Part shown: positions 29,954 to 39,419 of the stretch, one piece after another
Numbering within the stretch: the first letter of the stretch is position 1
Layout of the letters: each line of letters begins with the position of its first letter
Source of the DNA: Sphingobacteriales bacterium
Lineage (GTDB): Bacteria > Bacteroidota > Bacteroidia > Chitinophagales > Chitinophagaceae
Assembly: GCA_024640465.1 (NCBI GenBank)
Contig: JAHEEX010000005.1
Span: forward strand, 1-42,895
Length of the DNA stretch: 42,895 nt
Direction of reading: 5' to 3'
The notes under the pieces: model-generated
Databases searched by the model: none
The model's input: the letters and a program-made list of their open reading frames with translations, nothing else
Told to the model about the DNA's origin: nothing
Translations under genes and position numbers: made by a program

Positions 29954-32900
29954 ATGAGAAAACTTTCGATGTTCCTATGGGGCATATGCCTCAGCCTGTC
30001 TCTTTTTGCCCAGCCCACGTTCCCGGTTAATGGGGTTGCCGATCAGCGTGATCCCTGTTATGCTTTTACCCATGCTACACTGGTGGGTCAAAATACGCTC
30101 ACGGATGCAACGCTTGTTATCAGGGCCGGTAAGATTTCCGCAGTTGGAAATAATGTTAGCATCCCTGCTGATGCCATTATTATTGATTGTAAGGGGAAAT
30201 TCATTTATCCTTCTTTCATTGATATTTATGCTGATTACGGGATAGCCATTCCACAACGGCCACAGGGTGGTGGCTTTTTCGGCCCGCAGCAGATCACTTC
30301 AAATCAAAAAGGGGCTTATGGCTGGAACCAGGCTATCAGGTCTGATGTGGACGGATCTAAATTATTCACTGTTGATGATGCTAAAGCGAAGCCGCTTCGT
30401 GAATTGGGATTTGGCGCAGTGCTGACTCACCAGAAAGACGGAATTGCCCGGGGCACCGGAACAATTGTTTCCCTGGCTTCCATGAAAGAAAACCAGGTGA
30501 TCATCAAAGAAAAAGCATCCGCTCATTATTCTTTTAATAAAGGATCAAGTACACAGAGCTATCCAGCATCGGTCATGGGCAGTATATCACTGCTTCGCCA
30601 AACATATATAGATGCCCAATGGTATAAAAATAACCCGGACAAAGAAGGCATGAACCTCAGCCTGCAGGCATGGAACAATTCCTTAAACCTGCCACAAATT
30701 TTTGATGCTGGTGATAAATGGGCTGCCATGCGTGCAGACCGGATCGGGGATGAGTTTGGATACCAGTACATCATTAAAGCCGGCGGAAACGAATACCAGC
30801 GAATCAGTGAAATGGCTTCCACAAAAGCCAGTTTCATTCTGCCCCTTAATTTTCCACAAGCCATGGATGTGGAAGACCCCAATGATGCCCGCTTTGTAGC
30901 GCTGGCGGATATGAAGCACTGGGAAATGGCGCCTTCCAATCCGGCGGCATTTGAAAAGGCAGGAATCCCTTTCTGCTTAACTACTGCCGACCTCCGGGAT
31001 ACAAAAGCGTTTTACACCAACCTGAGAAAAGCCATGGATTATGGCTTGTCTGAAGGCAAGGCACTGGAGGCACTAACGCAAACGCCTGCACGAATTTTAG
31101 GGGTATATGACAAGGTGGGAAGCCTCGAAGCGGGTAAAATAGCCAATTTCTTTATTGCAACCGGCCCTGTTTTCCAGGAGAAAACACAAATACTTCAGAA
31201 CTGGGTCCAGGGTGTAAAATATGGTATTAAAGAAGAGAACTGGAGCGATGTAAAAGGTACATACAACCTTACTGTACAATCTGCCCAAGGGGTTTCCAAC
31301 TATACTGTTGATGCAAAAAGCATGAGTGCCGCCAATGTCATTGGCAAGGATACGGTTACAGGAAAATTCAGTTACGATGGGAAGTTGGTAAAATTGAGTT
31401 TTGCGCCGGATAAAAAATCAAAAGGCAATATCCGGTTAAGCGGCGTTAGTAATGGCGATAGCTGGAACGGATATGGCGAAGACTCGGCAGGCAACAAACT
31501 CACCTGGACGGCTACCCTAAAATCGCAGCCCGTTGCAAAGGCTGATTCTGTTAAGAAAAAAGATGCCGTAAAAACCGGAAAAATGGTTTATCCCTTCCTG
31601 CCATATGGATGGGAGGAAAAACCCAAGGCAGAAAACCTGCTGATCAAAAATGCCACGGTGTGGACCAGTGATGAACAGGGTAAGTTAGAGAATGCAGATG
31701 TGCTGGTAAAAAATGGAAAGATCGTTCAGGTGGGAAAAAACCTGTCTGACGCCTCTGCAAGGGTTATCGACGGAACAGGTAAACACCTTACGGCCGGTAT
31801 CATTGATGAGCACTCACATATTGCCGCTGCTTCCATCAATGAAGGGGGTCAGTCTGTAACATCAGAAGTAAGGATCGCTGATAACCTCAATCCCGATGAT
31901 ATAAATATCTATCGCCAGTTAAGTGGGGGTGTAACCACTTCTCATATCCTGCATGGCAGCGCCAATACCATTGGCGGTCAGACGCAGCTGATCAAATTGC
32001 GCTGGGGTTCAAATGATGATGAATTGAAGTTCCAGGGAGCACCCGGATTTATCAAGTTTGCGCTTGGAGAAAATGTAAAGCGTTCCTCATCAACACAAGG
32101 CAACCAAAGATTCCCGGATACCCGCATGGGTGTGGAGCAGGTTATGGAAGATGCGTTTACAAGGGCAAAAGATTATGAGAATGAAATCAATCGGGTGACG
32201 GCAGAACAGAAGTCGAAGAAAGGGACAGTTATTGATCCATATAAAAGCGTGCGCCGCGACCTGGAGCTGGAAGCCCTGGTGGAAATACTCAATAAGAAGC
32301 GGTTTATTACCTGTCACTCCTATGTACAAACTGAGATCGTTGCGGCCATGAAAGTGGGCGAAAAAATGGGATTCACTTTCAATACTTTCACGCATATCCT
32401 GGAAGGATATAAAGTGGCTGATAAAATGAAAGCCCATGGGGCCAATGCGTCTACTTTTTCCGACTGGTGGGCGTATAAGAATGAGGTGTTTGATGCCATT
32501 CCTCAGAATCCGGCCATCATGCAACGTGTAGGCCTTAACGTTGCCATCAATTCTGATGATGCAGAAATGGCCCGTAGGTTGAACCAGGAAGCTGCCAAGA
32601 GCATTAAATATGGCGGGCTTACCGAAGAAGAAGCACTAAAGATGGTTACCATCAACCCGGCTAAAATGCTTCATGTGGAAGATAAAGTGGGTAGTATCCG
32701 TGCCGGTAAAGATGCAGACCTTGTGTTATGGAGCGATAATCCACTGAGCATATATGCCAAAGCGGAAAAAACAATTGTTGACGGTATCGTTTATTTTGAC
32801 CGCCAGAAAGACCAGGAGATGCGTAAGCAGGTGGCTGCAGAAAGAAACCGCCTGATCCTGAAAATGACCGGTGAAAAGAAAAGCGGCGGCCCCGTTGGCC

Positions 32901-32983
32901 CTGCTGTTCCAAGTTACCAGGTGCTGCTCAATTGCGGGGATCATTCGCACAGTCATGGTTTTCTGACAATTGACATGGATTAA
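29954..32983 (+). CDS. secreted amidohydrolase-family protein with two tandem amidohydrolase-like halves
   Basis: 1009 aa; C-terminal half keeps metal-ligand motifs (IIDEHSHIAA, ITCHSYVQTEIV, FTHILEGY, INSDDAEMA); N-terminal half lacks HxH (FIDIYADYGIA). Confidence 0.9.
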   Translation: MRKLSMFLWGICLSLSLFAQPTFPVNGVADQRDPCYAFTHATLVGQNTLTDATLVIRAGKISAVGNNVSIPADAIIIDCKGKFIYPSFIDIYADYGIAIPQRPQGGGFFGPQQITSNQKGAYGWNQAIRSDVDGSKLFTVDDAKAKPLRELGFGAVLTHQKDGIARGTGTIVSLASMKENQVIIKEKASAHYSFNKGSSTQSYPASVMGSISLLRQTYIDAQWYKNNPDKEGMNLSLQAWNNSLNLPQIFDAGDKWAAMRADRIGDEFGYQYIIKAGGNEYQRISEMASTKASFILPLNFPQAMDVEDPNDARFVALADMKHWEMAPSNPAAFEKAGIPFCLTTADLRDTKAFYTNLRKAMDYGLSEGKALEALTQTPARILGVYDKVGSLEAGKIANFFIATGPVFQEKTQILQNWVQGVKYGIKEENWSDVKGTYNLTVQSAQGVSNYTVDAKSMSAANVIGKDTVTGKFSYDGKLVKLSFAPDKKSKGNIRLSGVSNGDSWNGYGEDSAGNKLTWTATLKSQPVAKADSVKKKDAVKTGKMVYPFLPYGWEEKPKAENLLIKNATVWTSDEQGKLENADVLVKNGKIVQVGKNLSDASARVIDGTGKHLTAGIIDEHSHIAAASINEGGQSVTSEVRIADNLNPDDINIYRQLSGGVTTSHILHGSANTIGGQTQLIKLRWGSNDDELKFQGAPGFIKFALGENVKRSSSTQGNQRFPDTRMGVEQVMEDAFTRAKDYENEINRVTAEQKSKKGTVIDPYKSVRRDLELEALVEILNKKRFITCHSYVQTEIVAAMKVGEKMGFTFNTFTHILEGYKVADKMKAHGANASTFSDWWAYKNEVFDAIPQNPAIMQRVGLNVAINSDDAEMARRLNQEAAKSIKYGGLTEEEALKMVTINPAKMLHVEDKVGSIRAGKDADLVLWSDNPLSIYAKAEKTIVDGIVYFDRQKDQEMRKQVAAERNRLILKMTGEKKSGGPVGPAVPSYQVLLNCGDHSHSHGFLTIDMD

Positions 32984-33015
32984 TAATACTAACGATATAC
33001 ATTAAACGATTTTAT

Positions 33016-34335
33016 ATGCAGATTAAAAATATAGCCACATTTTTTGCCGTAATGCTGCTGGCAGCTTTAATGCCTGTTTTTGCACAGGATGATATTTATC
33101 CTGCCAAACCTTACAATGGATTGCTGTTTATTAAGAATGCCACCATACATATCGGTAACGGGCAGGTAGTTGAGAACGGAACCATCGAAGTCAATGCCGG
33201 AAAGATCGTTCGGGTAGGAAAAGATATTGCCATTCCCGCTGATGATGTGAAGGTCTTTGATGCTAAGGGTAAGCACGTTTATCCCGGATTGATCCTGTCT
33301 GTTTCCAACCTCGGACTGGTGGAAGTTCCAACAGTGAGGGCAACATCAGATGTGCAGGAAATTGGAACAATAAATCCATCGATAAGATCTATTGTGGCAT
33401 ACAATACGGATTCAAAGATCATCAATACCGTTAGAAGCAATGGGGTCTTATTGGCCAATATAGTCCCGGATGGTGGCGTGATCAGCGGGTCTTCTTCTGT
33501 AGTGCAACTGGACGCCTGGAACTGGGAAGATGCAGCCTATAAGATGGACGCAGGTATCCATTTCCGGATGCCCGCGCTGTTTGTTCGTCCAAATCCTTTT
33601 GCCGCTTTCTTAGGTAATACGGCACCTGCGGGTGATCCGGTAAAGCGTTCCCTGGAGCAAATAGACCAGGTAAAAGCAACCTTGCGCGAAGCACAGGCTT
33701 ATGGCAAACAAACCGGAGTGAAAGAGACCAATCTTAAAATGCAGGCCATGCAAGGCCTCTTTACCCGCAAACAAAAATTCTATATTCATTGTGATGTGGT
33801 GAAGGAAATGCTGGTGGCAATAGATTTTGTAAAAGAATTCAATTTGGATGTGGTAATTGTTGGTGGTAGTGAAAGCTGGCAGATCGCTGACCTGCTTAAG
33901 AAGTATAATATTCCTGTTATTTTAAATCAGATGCACAGCCTGCCCACACTTCCTGATGATGATGTGGATCAGCCCTATAAAACGGCGGTTCTCTTACAAA
34001 AGGCAGGTGTGCTTTACGCCATCAATGATGAGGATGGACAACACCGGGGAAAGAACCTTCCATTCAATGCCGGAACAGCTGCAGCTTATGGCCTTAGTAA
34101 GGAAGAGGCCTTATCAGCCATCACTTTGAATGCCGCAAAGATCCTGGGGGTCAGCGACAGGACAGGTTCTCTGGAAGCGGGTAAGGATGCCAATATTGTT
34201 GTAAGTGAAGGTGATATCCTTGATATGCGCAGCAGTATAGTTACCATGGCATTTATTCAGGGCCGGCAGATAGACCTCAACAATAAGCATACACAATTAA
34301 ACGAAAGGTATAAACAGAAATACAGTCTTAAGTAA
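33016..34335 (+). CDS. secreted amidohydrolase-like protein, metal-binding HxH lost
   Basis: 439 aa; amidohydrolase composite-domain sequence (GNGQVVENGTIEVNAGKIVRVGKD...VYPGLILSVSNLGL, ITLNAAKILGVSDRTGSLEAGKDANIVV); VSN where HxH is expected. Confidence 0.85.
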   Translation: MQIKNIATFFAVMLLAALMPVFAQDDIYPAKPYNGLLFIKNATIHIGNGQVVENGTIEVNAGKIVRVGKDIAIPADDVKVFDAKGKHVYPGLILSVSNLGLVEVPTVRATSDVQEIGTINPSIRSIVAYNTDSKIINTVRSNGVLLANIVPDGGVISGSSSVVQLDAWNWEDAAYKMDAGIHFRMPALFVRPNPFAAFLGNTAPAGDPVKRSLEQIDQVKATLREAQAYGKQTGVKETNLKMQAMQGLFTRKQKFYIHCDVVKEMLVAIDFVKEFNLDVVIVGGSESWQIADLLKKYNIPVILNQMHSLPTLPDDDVDQPYKTAVLLQKAGVLYAINDEDGQHRGKNLPFNAGTAAAYGLSKEEALSAITLNAAKILGVSDRTGSLEAGKDANIVVSEGDILDMRSSIVTMAFIQGRQIDLNNKHTQLNERYKQKYSLK

Positions 34336-34516
34336 AACAGTTCCTAGTTACTATTTTCTTTACTGTATGAAAATGTATTTTTCACGTATATATTGGATTT
34401 AATACAGTTATAAATTGTGTAATACCAATTGAAAGAGTTAATAATTGAGGTAATTTTAATTGGCTAAAGTGAAATGAATAAGCTCTTTAGTTAAGTAATT
34501 TGAAAGGTTTTTTTGG

Positions 34517-34602
34517 CCACAGAGGGCCACGGAGAAAATGGAGGGCCACTGAGATATACTTCTCTGTGGCCCTCGTTTTTATAACTCTGTGGCTCTCTGT
34601 GG
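34517..34602. repeat. 86-bp near-perfect hairpin/inverted repeat built from CCACAGAG/CTCTGTGG units
   Basis: Outer arms 34517-34534 / 34585-34602 (16 Watson-Crick plus 2 G-U of 18), inner AAAA/TTTT, inner arms 34541-34554 / 34561-34574 (13 of 14). Confidence 0.9.
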
Positions 34603-34665
34603 GCTTAACTGTTTTTGCCTTTTATAGGTGATAGAAAACCATTGTGAAAAAGAATTGTTACAGTT

Positions 34666-35049
34666 ATGGAGGTGAATAAAATTACAGAATCAATTATTGG
34701 ATCTGCTATTGAGGTACATAAAAGACTTGGCCCGGGGCTTTTAGAATCAACATACCTGGCTTGTTTAATTTATGAGTTAAATAAGAAGAAACTGGATGTT
34801 AAGAAGCAACTTGGCCTACCGCTTGTTTATAAAGAAATAGACCTGGAAATTGGTTACCGATTAGATTTGTTGGTAGAAGACAAAGTTGTAATTGAAATCA
34901 AGTCTGTAGAGTGTTTAACTGATGTACATATAGCACAAGTACTGACGTATTTAAAACTTTCAAATGCAACAGTAGGGTTGCTTATAAATTTCAATGTTTC
35001 GCGATTAACTGATGGAATCAAAAGGTTGATAGCAAGAGACAATTTTTAA
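34666..35049 (+). CDS. GxxExxY family protein (PD-(D/E)XK-like nuclease fold)
   Basis: 127 aa; GPGLLESTYLACL matches the GxxExxY signature; RLDLLVEDKVVIEIKSVE has D...ExK spacing. Confidence 0.92.
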   Translation: MEVNKITESIIGSAIEVHKRLGPGLLESTYLACLIYELNKKKLDVKKQLGLPLVYKEIDLEIGYRLDLLVEDKVVIEIKSVECLTDVHIAQVLTYLKLSNATVGLLINFNVSRLTDGIKRLIARDNF

Positions 35050-35086
35050 TTCTTTACTACTTTATAGTTCCAGCGAAATGAATTTT

Positions 35087-35130
35087 CTCTGCGGCCCTCT
35101 TTTTAAATCTCTGTGGCTCTCTGTGGGCTA
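35087..35130. repeat. direct repeat of the right arm of the 34517-34602 hairpin
   Basis: ctctgcggccctctttttaaatctctgtggctctctgtgggcta vs 34562-34607 ctctgtggccctcgtttttataactctgtggctctctgtgggctta; 21 nt (ctctgtggctctctgtgggct) identical. Confidence 0.9.
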
Positions 35131-35144
35131 ATAAATAATTCCAG

Positions 35145-35639
35145 TTAAACTGTATTCTTAGGAAAATCAAAGAACAAAAATTCCTTTTTGGCTTTCCGGA
35201 AACCAGACCAGCTTTCCGCTGTAGTGGTTATTGCAAATATGCTGCAGGTAGGCATTTCATCAATTTCTGCAACCTGCAGCATATTCGCAAAAGCGGTGAT
35301 ACCGGGATTGTGTGAGAAAATGGCTACATGTTTAATTGAATCGTCAAGTTGACTAATGACGTTATAAAACGCATCCACACCAGCCATATATAGTTCATCC
35401 CGATAAAGAATTTTGTCTTTATCTTTTCCCAGTATTTCTGCAAAAGCCTGGGCGGTTCTTTTGGCCCTTTTGGCGGGGCTGGAAACCAATGCATCAATTT
35501 TAACAGCTTTATCCAGGAGTCGTTTTGCCATCATAGGCGCATCATGCTTTCCCCTTTCATTAAGAGGGCGTTCAAAATCAGGCAGGGAAAAATCACCCCA
35601 ACTGCTTTTTGCATGTCGTATCAATAATACTGTTTTCAT
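35145..35639 (-). CDS. sixA: SixA-like histidine phosphatase
   Basis: 164 aa; LLIRHAKSSW (RHG-like), ERPLNERGKHDAPMMA, ALVSSPAKRAKRTAQ, VAIFSHNPGITAF. Confidence 0.88.
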   Translation of the reverse strand: MKTVLLIRHAKSSWGDFSLPDFERPLNERGKHDAPMMAKRLLDKAVKIDALVSSPAKRAKRTAQAFAEILGKDKDKILYRDELYMAGVDAFYNVISQLDDSIKHVAIFSHNPGITAFANMLQVAEIDEMPTCSIFAITTTAESWSGFRKAKKEFLFFDFPKNTV

Positions 35640-35661
35640 GAAACTGCGATACCATGAAAGT

Positions 35662-35694
35662 AAAAAAAAAGAAAGAACAAAGAATTGTTCTTTC
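35662..35694 (-). terminator. intrinsic terminator on the minus strand
   Basis: gaaagaacaa-agaa-ttgttctttc perfect 10-bp stem (35671-35694); adjacent A9 (35662-35670) is the U-run on the minus strand. Confidence 0.85.
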
Positions 35695-35966
35695 TATCAG
35701 GTATAGAAATGAAATAGATTCAAAAAGGGTATCAGAGTAATAATTTCTTAAATCAGGCCAAATAGGAAAGAGGGATTTATAAAAACGGGTCCAATACATT
35801 GAAAATTAATCAAATACCTTGCCAAAAAAGATTTTTTTCATTTAAAATACAAAAATTGCAGCTGAAAAGTATGGAATATAGCTTTGAGGAATAAAATATG
35901 CTACTGCTTTATGTTTCAAAATAGTTTATTTCTGTTGGCTTGGGATTTTTGACATATACAACCGTC

Positions 35967-36524
35967 TTATGGCAGGTATTCCGTTTTATAATCTTTTAAT
36001 AATTCTGCCAGGGTTTTTCCCATTTCCTGTTTTTTCTTTGGAATGATCAGTGCCGGACTAAGTTCAGGCATAATAGAGGCAAATTCTTCTTTTGTACCAT
36101 TATTGGCATCAGTAAATCGCCAGCTTTTACCCCCATCAACAGAAAGGCCAACAAGGTGGGAAACGGAACTTACAACTATGCCTTCCATCTTGATTTCTGA
36201 TAGTTGTTCAATGATACACTGTTGGGTTCCGTTATATGCCAGGACCCTGATGATCCTGCCTGCTTTCATTTCTGTAAAAGTCACATCTTTCAATAATTCG
36301 ATCTGTTTTTCCATAAATTCCACAAACCCGGATTCCCCGCCAACCAAATCCAATAAACGGGTATTATTATAATGAGCGAAAGTGGTAAAGTCTTTATTGC
36401 GAAATGCAGTTGTCATACTATCAGCTGCGGCCCTGATACCTGGAATAAGGCTCAAAGAGTCAGTTTGCGTTTTGGCTAAACTGGCCAGAAGGATGAAACA
36501 AATACTAAATATGCTTTTTCTCAT
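35967..36524 (-). CDS. hypothetical secreted protein
   Basis: 185 aa with signal peptide MRKSIFSICFILLASLAKTQ; coherent ORF with its own intergenic context. Confidence 0.75.
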   Translation of the reverse strand: MRKSIFSICFILLASLAKTQTDSLSLIPGIRAAADSMTTAFRNKDFTTFAHYNNTRLLDLVGGESGFVEFMEKQIELLKDVTFTEMKAGRIIRVLAYNGTQQCIIEQLSEIKMEGIVVSSVSHLVGLSVDGGKSWRFTDANNGTKEEFASIMPELSPALIIPKKKQEMGKTLAELLKDYKTEYLP

Positions 36525-36587
36525 TGCTTTATTTTCAGGTGAAAAATACTATTTCCACTTACCTTTGCCAAGTTTAAAAAAATAAAT

Positions 36588-37511
36588 ATGTCACTTATAG
36601 TTGTTGGCTCCATGGCTTTTGATCAGATAGAAACCCCGTTTGGAAAAAGCGACCGTATTGTGGGGGGAGCCGCAACATATATCGCCTGGAGTGCCTCCAA
36701 TTTTGCTAAACCGGTTAACCAGATTTCCGTTGTTGGCGGTGATTTTCCCAAAGAAGAACTGCAGGCATTGCAGGATAGGGGCGTGGTACTGGAAGGGGTG
36801 CAAATAAAAGAAGACGAAAAATCATTTTTCTGGGCAGGAAAATATCATATGGATATGAACTCCAGAGATACGCTGGATACTCAGTTAAATGTACTGGCTA
36901 ATTTTGTGCCTGTTGTTCCAGACAGTTACCAGGGTAGTGAATTTTTAATGTTGGGAAACCTTGTACCTTCTATTCAGCATAGCGTGATAAATCAAATGAA
37001 AACCAGGCCTAAACTGATTGTCCTGGATACAATGAATTTCTGGATGGAAACAGCCATGGAGGATCTTGAAAAGGTTTTAAAAGATGTAGATGTGCTATTG
37101 ATCAATGATAGCGAAGCCCGTGAATTGAGTGCACAGTATTCACTGGTAAAAGCAGCCAGGGAAATTATGAAGATGGGGCCTAAATACCTGGTAATTAAAA
37201 AGGGTGAACATGGTGCATTGCTTTTCTACGACGATGAGGTTTTTGTAGCTCCGGCACTTCCGCTGGAAGATGTATTTGACCCAACAGGAGCTGGAGATAC
37301 ATTTGCCGGTGGATTTATAGGTCATCTTGCCCGCACAAAGGATATCTCATTTGAGAACATGAAAACTGCCGTCATTGTTGGATCAGCTATGGCATCTTTC
37401 TGTGTGGAGAAATTTGGTAATACACGGTTGAAAGAAATTTCTAAGGAAGATATTGATAACCGCATACGCCAGTTTGTAAACCTGGTGAATTTTGATATAC
37501 AGTTAATATGA
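36588..37511 (+). CDS. PfkB family carbohydrate/nucleoside kinase
   Basis: 307 aa; GGAATYIAWSASNF, LLINDSEARELS, YLVIKKGEHGALL, DPTGAGDTFAGGFIGHLA. Confidence 0.93.
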   Translation: MSLIVVGSMAFDQIETPFGKSDRIVGGAATYIAWSASNFAKPVNQISVVGGDFPKEELQALQDRGVVLEGVQIKEDEKSFFWAGKYHMDMNSRDTLDTQLNVLANFVPVVPDSYQGSEFLMLGNLVPSIQHSVINQMKTRPKLIVLDTMNFWMETAMEDLEKVLKDVDVLLINDSEARELSAQYSLVKAAREIMKMGPKYLVIKKGEHGALLFYDDEVFVAPALPLEDVFDPTGAGDTFAGGFIGHLARTKDISFENMKTAVIVGSAMASFCVEKFGNTRLKEISKEDIDNRIRQFVNLVNFDIQLI

Positions 37512-37553
37512 CAATTCTTATTGTGATGGTATTTAATTTTTAGCCTCCATGTA

Positions 37554-39263
37554 TTACATTTTATAGGCGAGTACAATACCCCTTTTCATTATTTTTCTTT
37601 TGCCTTCCAGGTTAAAGATCTCCGTCACCAAATAATATATTCCCACAGGAAGACTATGGGTTTTTTCATCCAGTCCATTCCATCGAAAGAATCCGCTGGT
37701 ACCACAAAGATTATTCCTAACCAGGTATCTCACGGGTCGGCCACCATGATCAAAAATGATGATGGAGCAAGTATATCCGGGACCCGGAAATTTGTATTGA
37801 ATGGTTAGTTGATCGTCATGACCATCCTGATCCGGGGAAAAGGTCAACGGACTGATATTGATTTCGCCTTCAACCGGGTCTTCCTGGCGGAACTGTGAAT
37901 TGACATATCCCGGAGTACCATAGCCTGCATCAGTTGCCGCTGATTGCCAGTTTGCCGGGTCTTGTGAAAGGCTTGCCGGATTGATGCGTTCCAGGGACAC
38001 GCCTTCCCTGTTAGCTAAGAGTGGAAAATGGTAGTCATCCTTATATGTAAAAAGGTCCAGTTCTTTACCCTGTGAATCCATTATCATAACCAGGCCCTGA
38101 TCATCCGGATAGGAAGGCATTTCGGGTAAACTAAGTATATGTTGCCTGTCTTTGACTATATACTCACGCTCAACTATATCCGAATTTTCTGTCAGGGCGT
38201 AAAATTCACCCGGGAAAAGCAGAAATGGGGACTCGCTGCATTTTTTCAGGCTCCCTGCAGGGCCATTCCGTTGGTTTCCTATGTAAATGTTTTGCAGGTT
38301 CAGGATACCCGGCCCACGGTTAAATAATTCAACATAATCAACACCCCCGGGCCTTGGGTCAAAGAGTATTTCATTAATCCTCAATTGTCCATCAATAGGA
38401 GGCAGGGGAATTCCGGTTTTAACTTCCCCCTGGTCCTGGCTGGTATTTCCGGCACAGTCTGTTGACTCTTTGACGCGCAAAAAATACACCTGTGTTCTTT
38501 CTAAAGGTGTTGACAAGCGCAAGAGGGCTTCTTTGAATAGTGGTGCAGCCAGGCTTACAGAAAACGGACGACCAATACCTGGTCCGATCTCATATCGTTG
38601 AGGGTTAACCGAAATGGTGCTATCAAGGCTTTCATTAAATACAGCCGCAACAGTAATGCTGTCGATAGTGTAACTGCGCAGCAAGATTGGTGGCGACTTG
38701 TCCGGGGCAACTGCATTTACGCTATTCATTTTACCGGGTGTTCCACCTTTATCTGCAATACTCGCCACCCAATTTTCACTTTCTTTACAGGGCATACGGA
38801 GGTCGATCATTTCCAGCGACCAACCGCCTTCCTGTTTCAATTGATTTCTGTACCATTCCGGTTTATAAGATATGGCATGAACTGTTTTTCCTTCGGGAGA
38901 TATAAGCACAATTACATCTCCGGTATTATCGAGGGAGGGGAATGCACTAACCCCTATGGCTGCCCCAAATGCATTGAAAGAATGTATAAAAGCCCGGGGG
39001 CATATAATCACCTGGCTATCTGCCTGAAGCAAAAATGGGCCTGCAATTGTTGCTATGCTATTACCGTCTGAAATTTTCCATTTGTCGAGGTTAATACTTC
39101 GATCGGATATGTTGGTTAATTCCAGGAATTCGCTGTTGGGAAGACCAACAGATGGAGAGGGATCCGGGAAAATTTCAGAGATGACTATGTCATACCTGTT
39201 TATATTTTGAGCAGGCAGGTATTTAGTAAACAGGCAAAAAAGGAAGAGACATACATTTTTCAT
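37554..39263 (-). CDS. secreted lamin-tail-domain protein with gliding-motility/T9SS-type C-terminus
   Basis: 569 aa; two lamin-tail-like segments (IVISEIFPDPSPSVGLPNSEFLELTNIS; LRINEILFDPRPGGVDYVELFNRGPG); C-terminal SPDQDGHDDQLTIQY...GFFRWNGLDEKTHSLPVGIYYLVTEIF. Confidence 0.85.
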   Translation of the reverse strand: MKNVCLFLFCLFTKYLPAQNINRYDIVISEIFPDPSPSVGLPNSEFLELTNISDRSINLDKWKISDGNSIATIAGPFLLQADSQVIICPRAFIHSFNAFGAAIGVSAFPSLDNTGDVIVLISPEGKTVHAISYKPEWYRNQLKQEGGWSLEMIDLRMPCKESENWVASIADKGGTPGKMNSVNAVAPDKSPPILLRSYTIDSITVAAVFNESLDSTISVNPQRYEIGPGIGRPFSVSLAAPLFKEALLRLSTPLERTQVYFLRVKESTDCAGNTSQDQGEVKTGIPLPPIDGQLRINEILFDPRPGGVDYVELFNRGPGILNLQNIYIGNQRNGPAGSLKKCSESPFLLFPGEFYALTENSDIVEREYIVKDRQHILSLPEMPSYPDDQGLVMIMDSQGKELDLFTYKDDYHFPLLANREGVSLERINPASLSQDPANWQSAATDAGYGTPGYVNSQFRQEDPVEGEINISPLTFSPDQDGHDDQLTIQYKFPGPGYTCSIIIFDHGGRPVRYLVRNNLCGTSGFFRWNGLDEKTHSLPVGIYYLVTEIFNLEGKRKIMKRGIVLAYKM

Positions 39264-39316
39264 CCGGGCAATTTAATATCCTGATGCCACCATAAAAAAG
39301 CGGGTTACAACATTTA

Positions 39317-39348
39317 TTTGGCAGAAAAAACTTTCCCCTTTACTTTTG
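39317..39348 (+). promoter_or_regulatory. Bacteroidota-type promoter (TTTG - N20 - TACTTTTG) for asd leader transcript
   Basis: TTTG 39317-39320, 20-nt spacer, TACTTTTG 39341-39348, matching the TTTG/TAnnTTTG consensus. Confidence 0.7.
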
Positions 39349-39356
39349 GACACGAA

Positions 39357-39419
39357 ATGCAATTGAGAAAAAAACATACAAAACAGATTAAAAAACATTC
39401 CTCTAAAGCGGAAGGTTAA
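39357..39419 (+). CDS. putative Lys-rich leader peptide upstream of asd
   Basis: ATG CAA TTG AGA AAA AAA CAT ACA AAA CAG ATT AAA AAA CAT TCC TCT AAA GCG GAA GGT TAA = MQLRKKHTKQIKKHSSKAEG*; 6 of 20 residues are Lys; starts ~9 nt after the -7 element. Confidence 0.55.
   Translation: MQLRKKHTKQIKKHSSKAEG

Noticed and set aside
34336-34500. Possible RNA gene in the AT-rich gap before the GxxExxY repeat
   Set aside because: No tRNA-like or stable stem structure seen by eye.
35800-35840. Possible sigma-54-like site (TGGCAAGGTATTTGAT on the minus strand)
   Set aside because: Two mismatches to TGGCACG-N4-TTGCW and no activator context; too weak to claim.
38598-39071. 157-aa + strand ORF antisense to the lamin-tail gene
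   Set aside because: No domain; overlaps a well-supported CDS.
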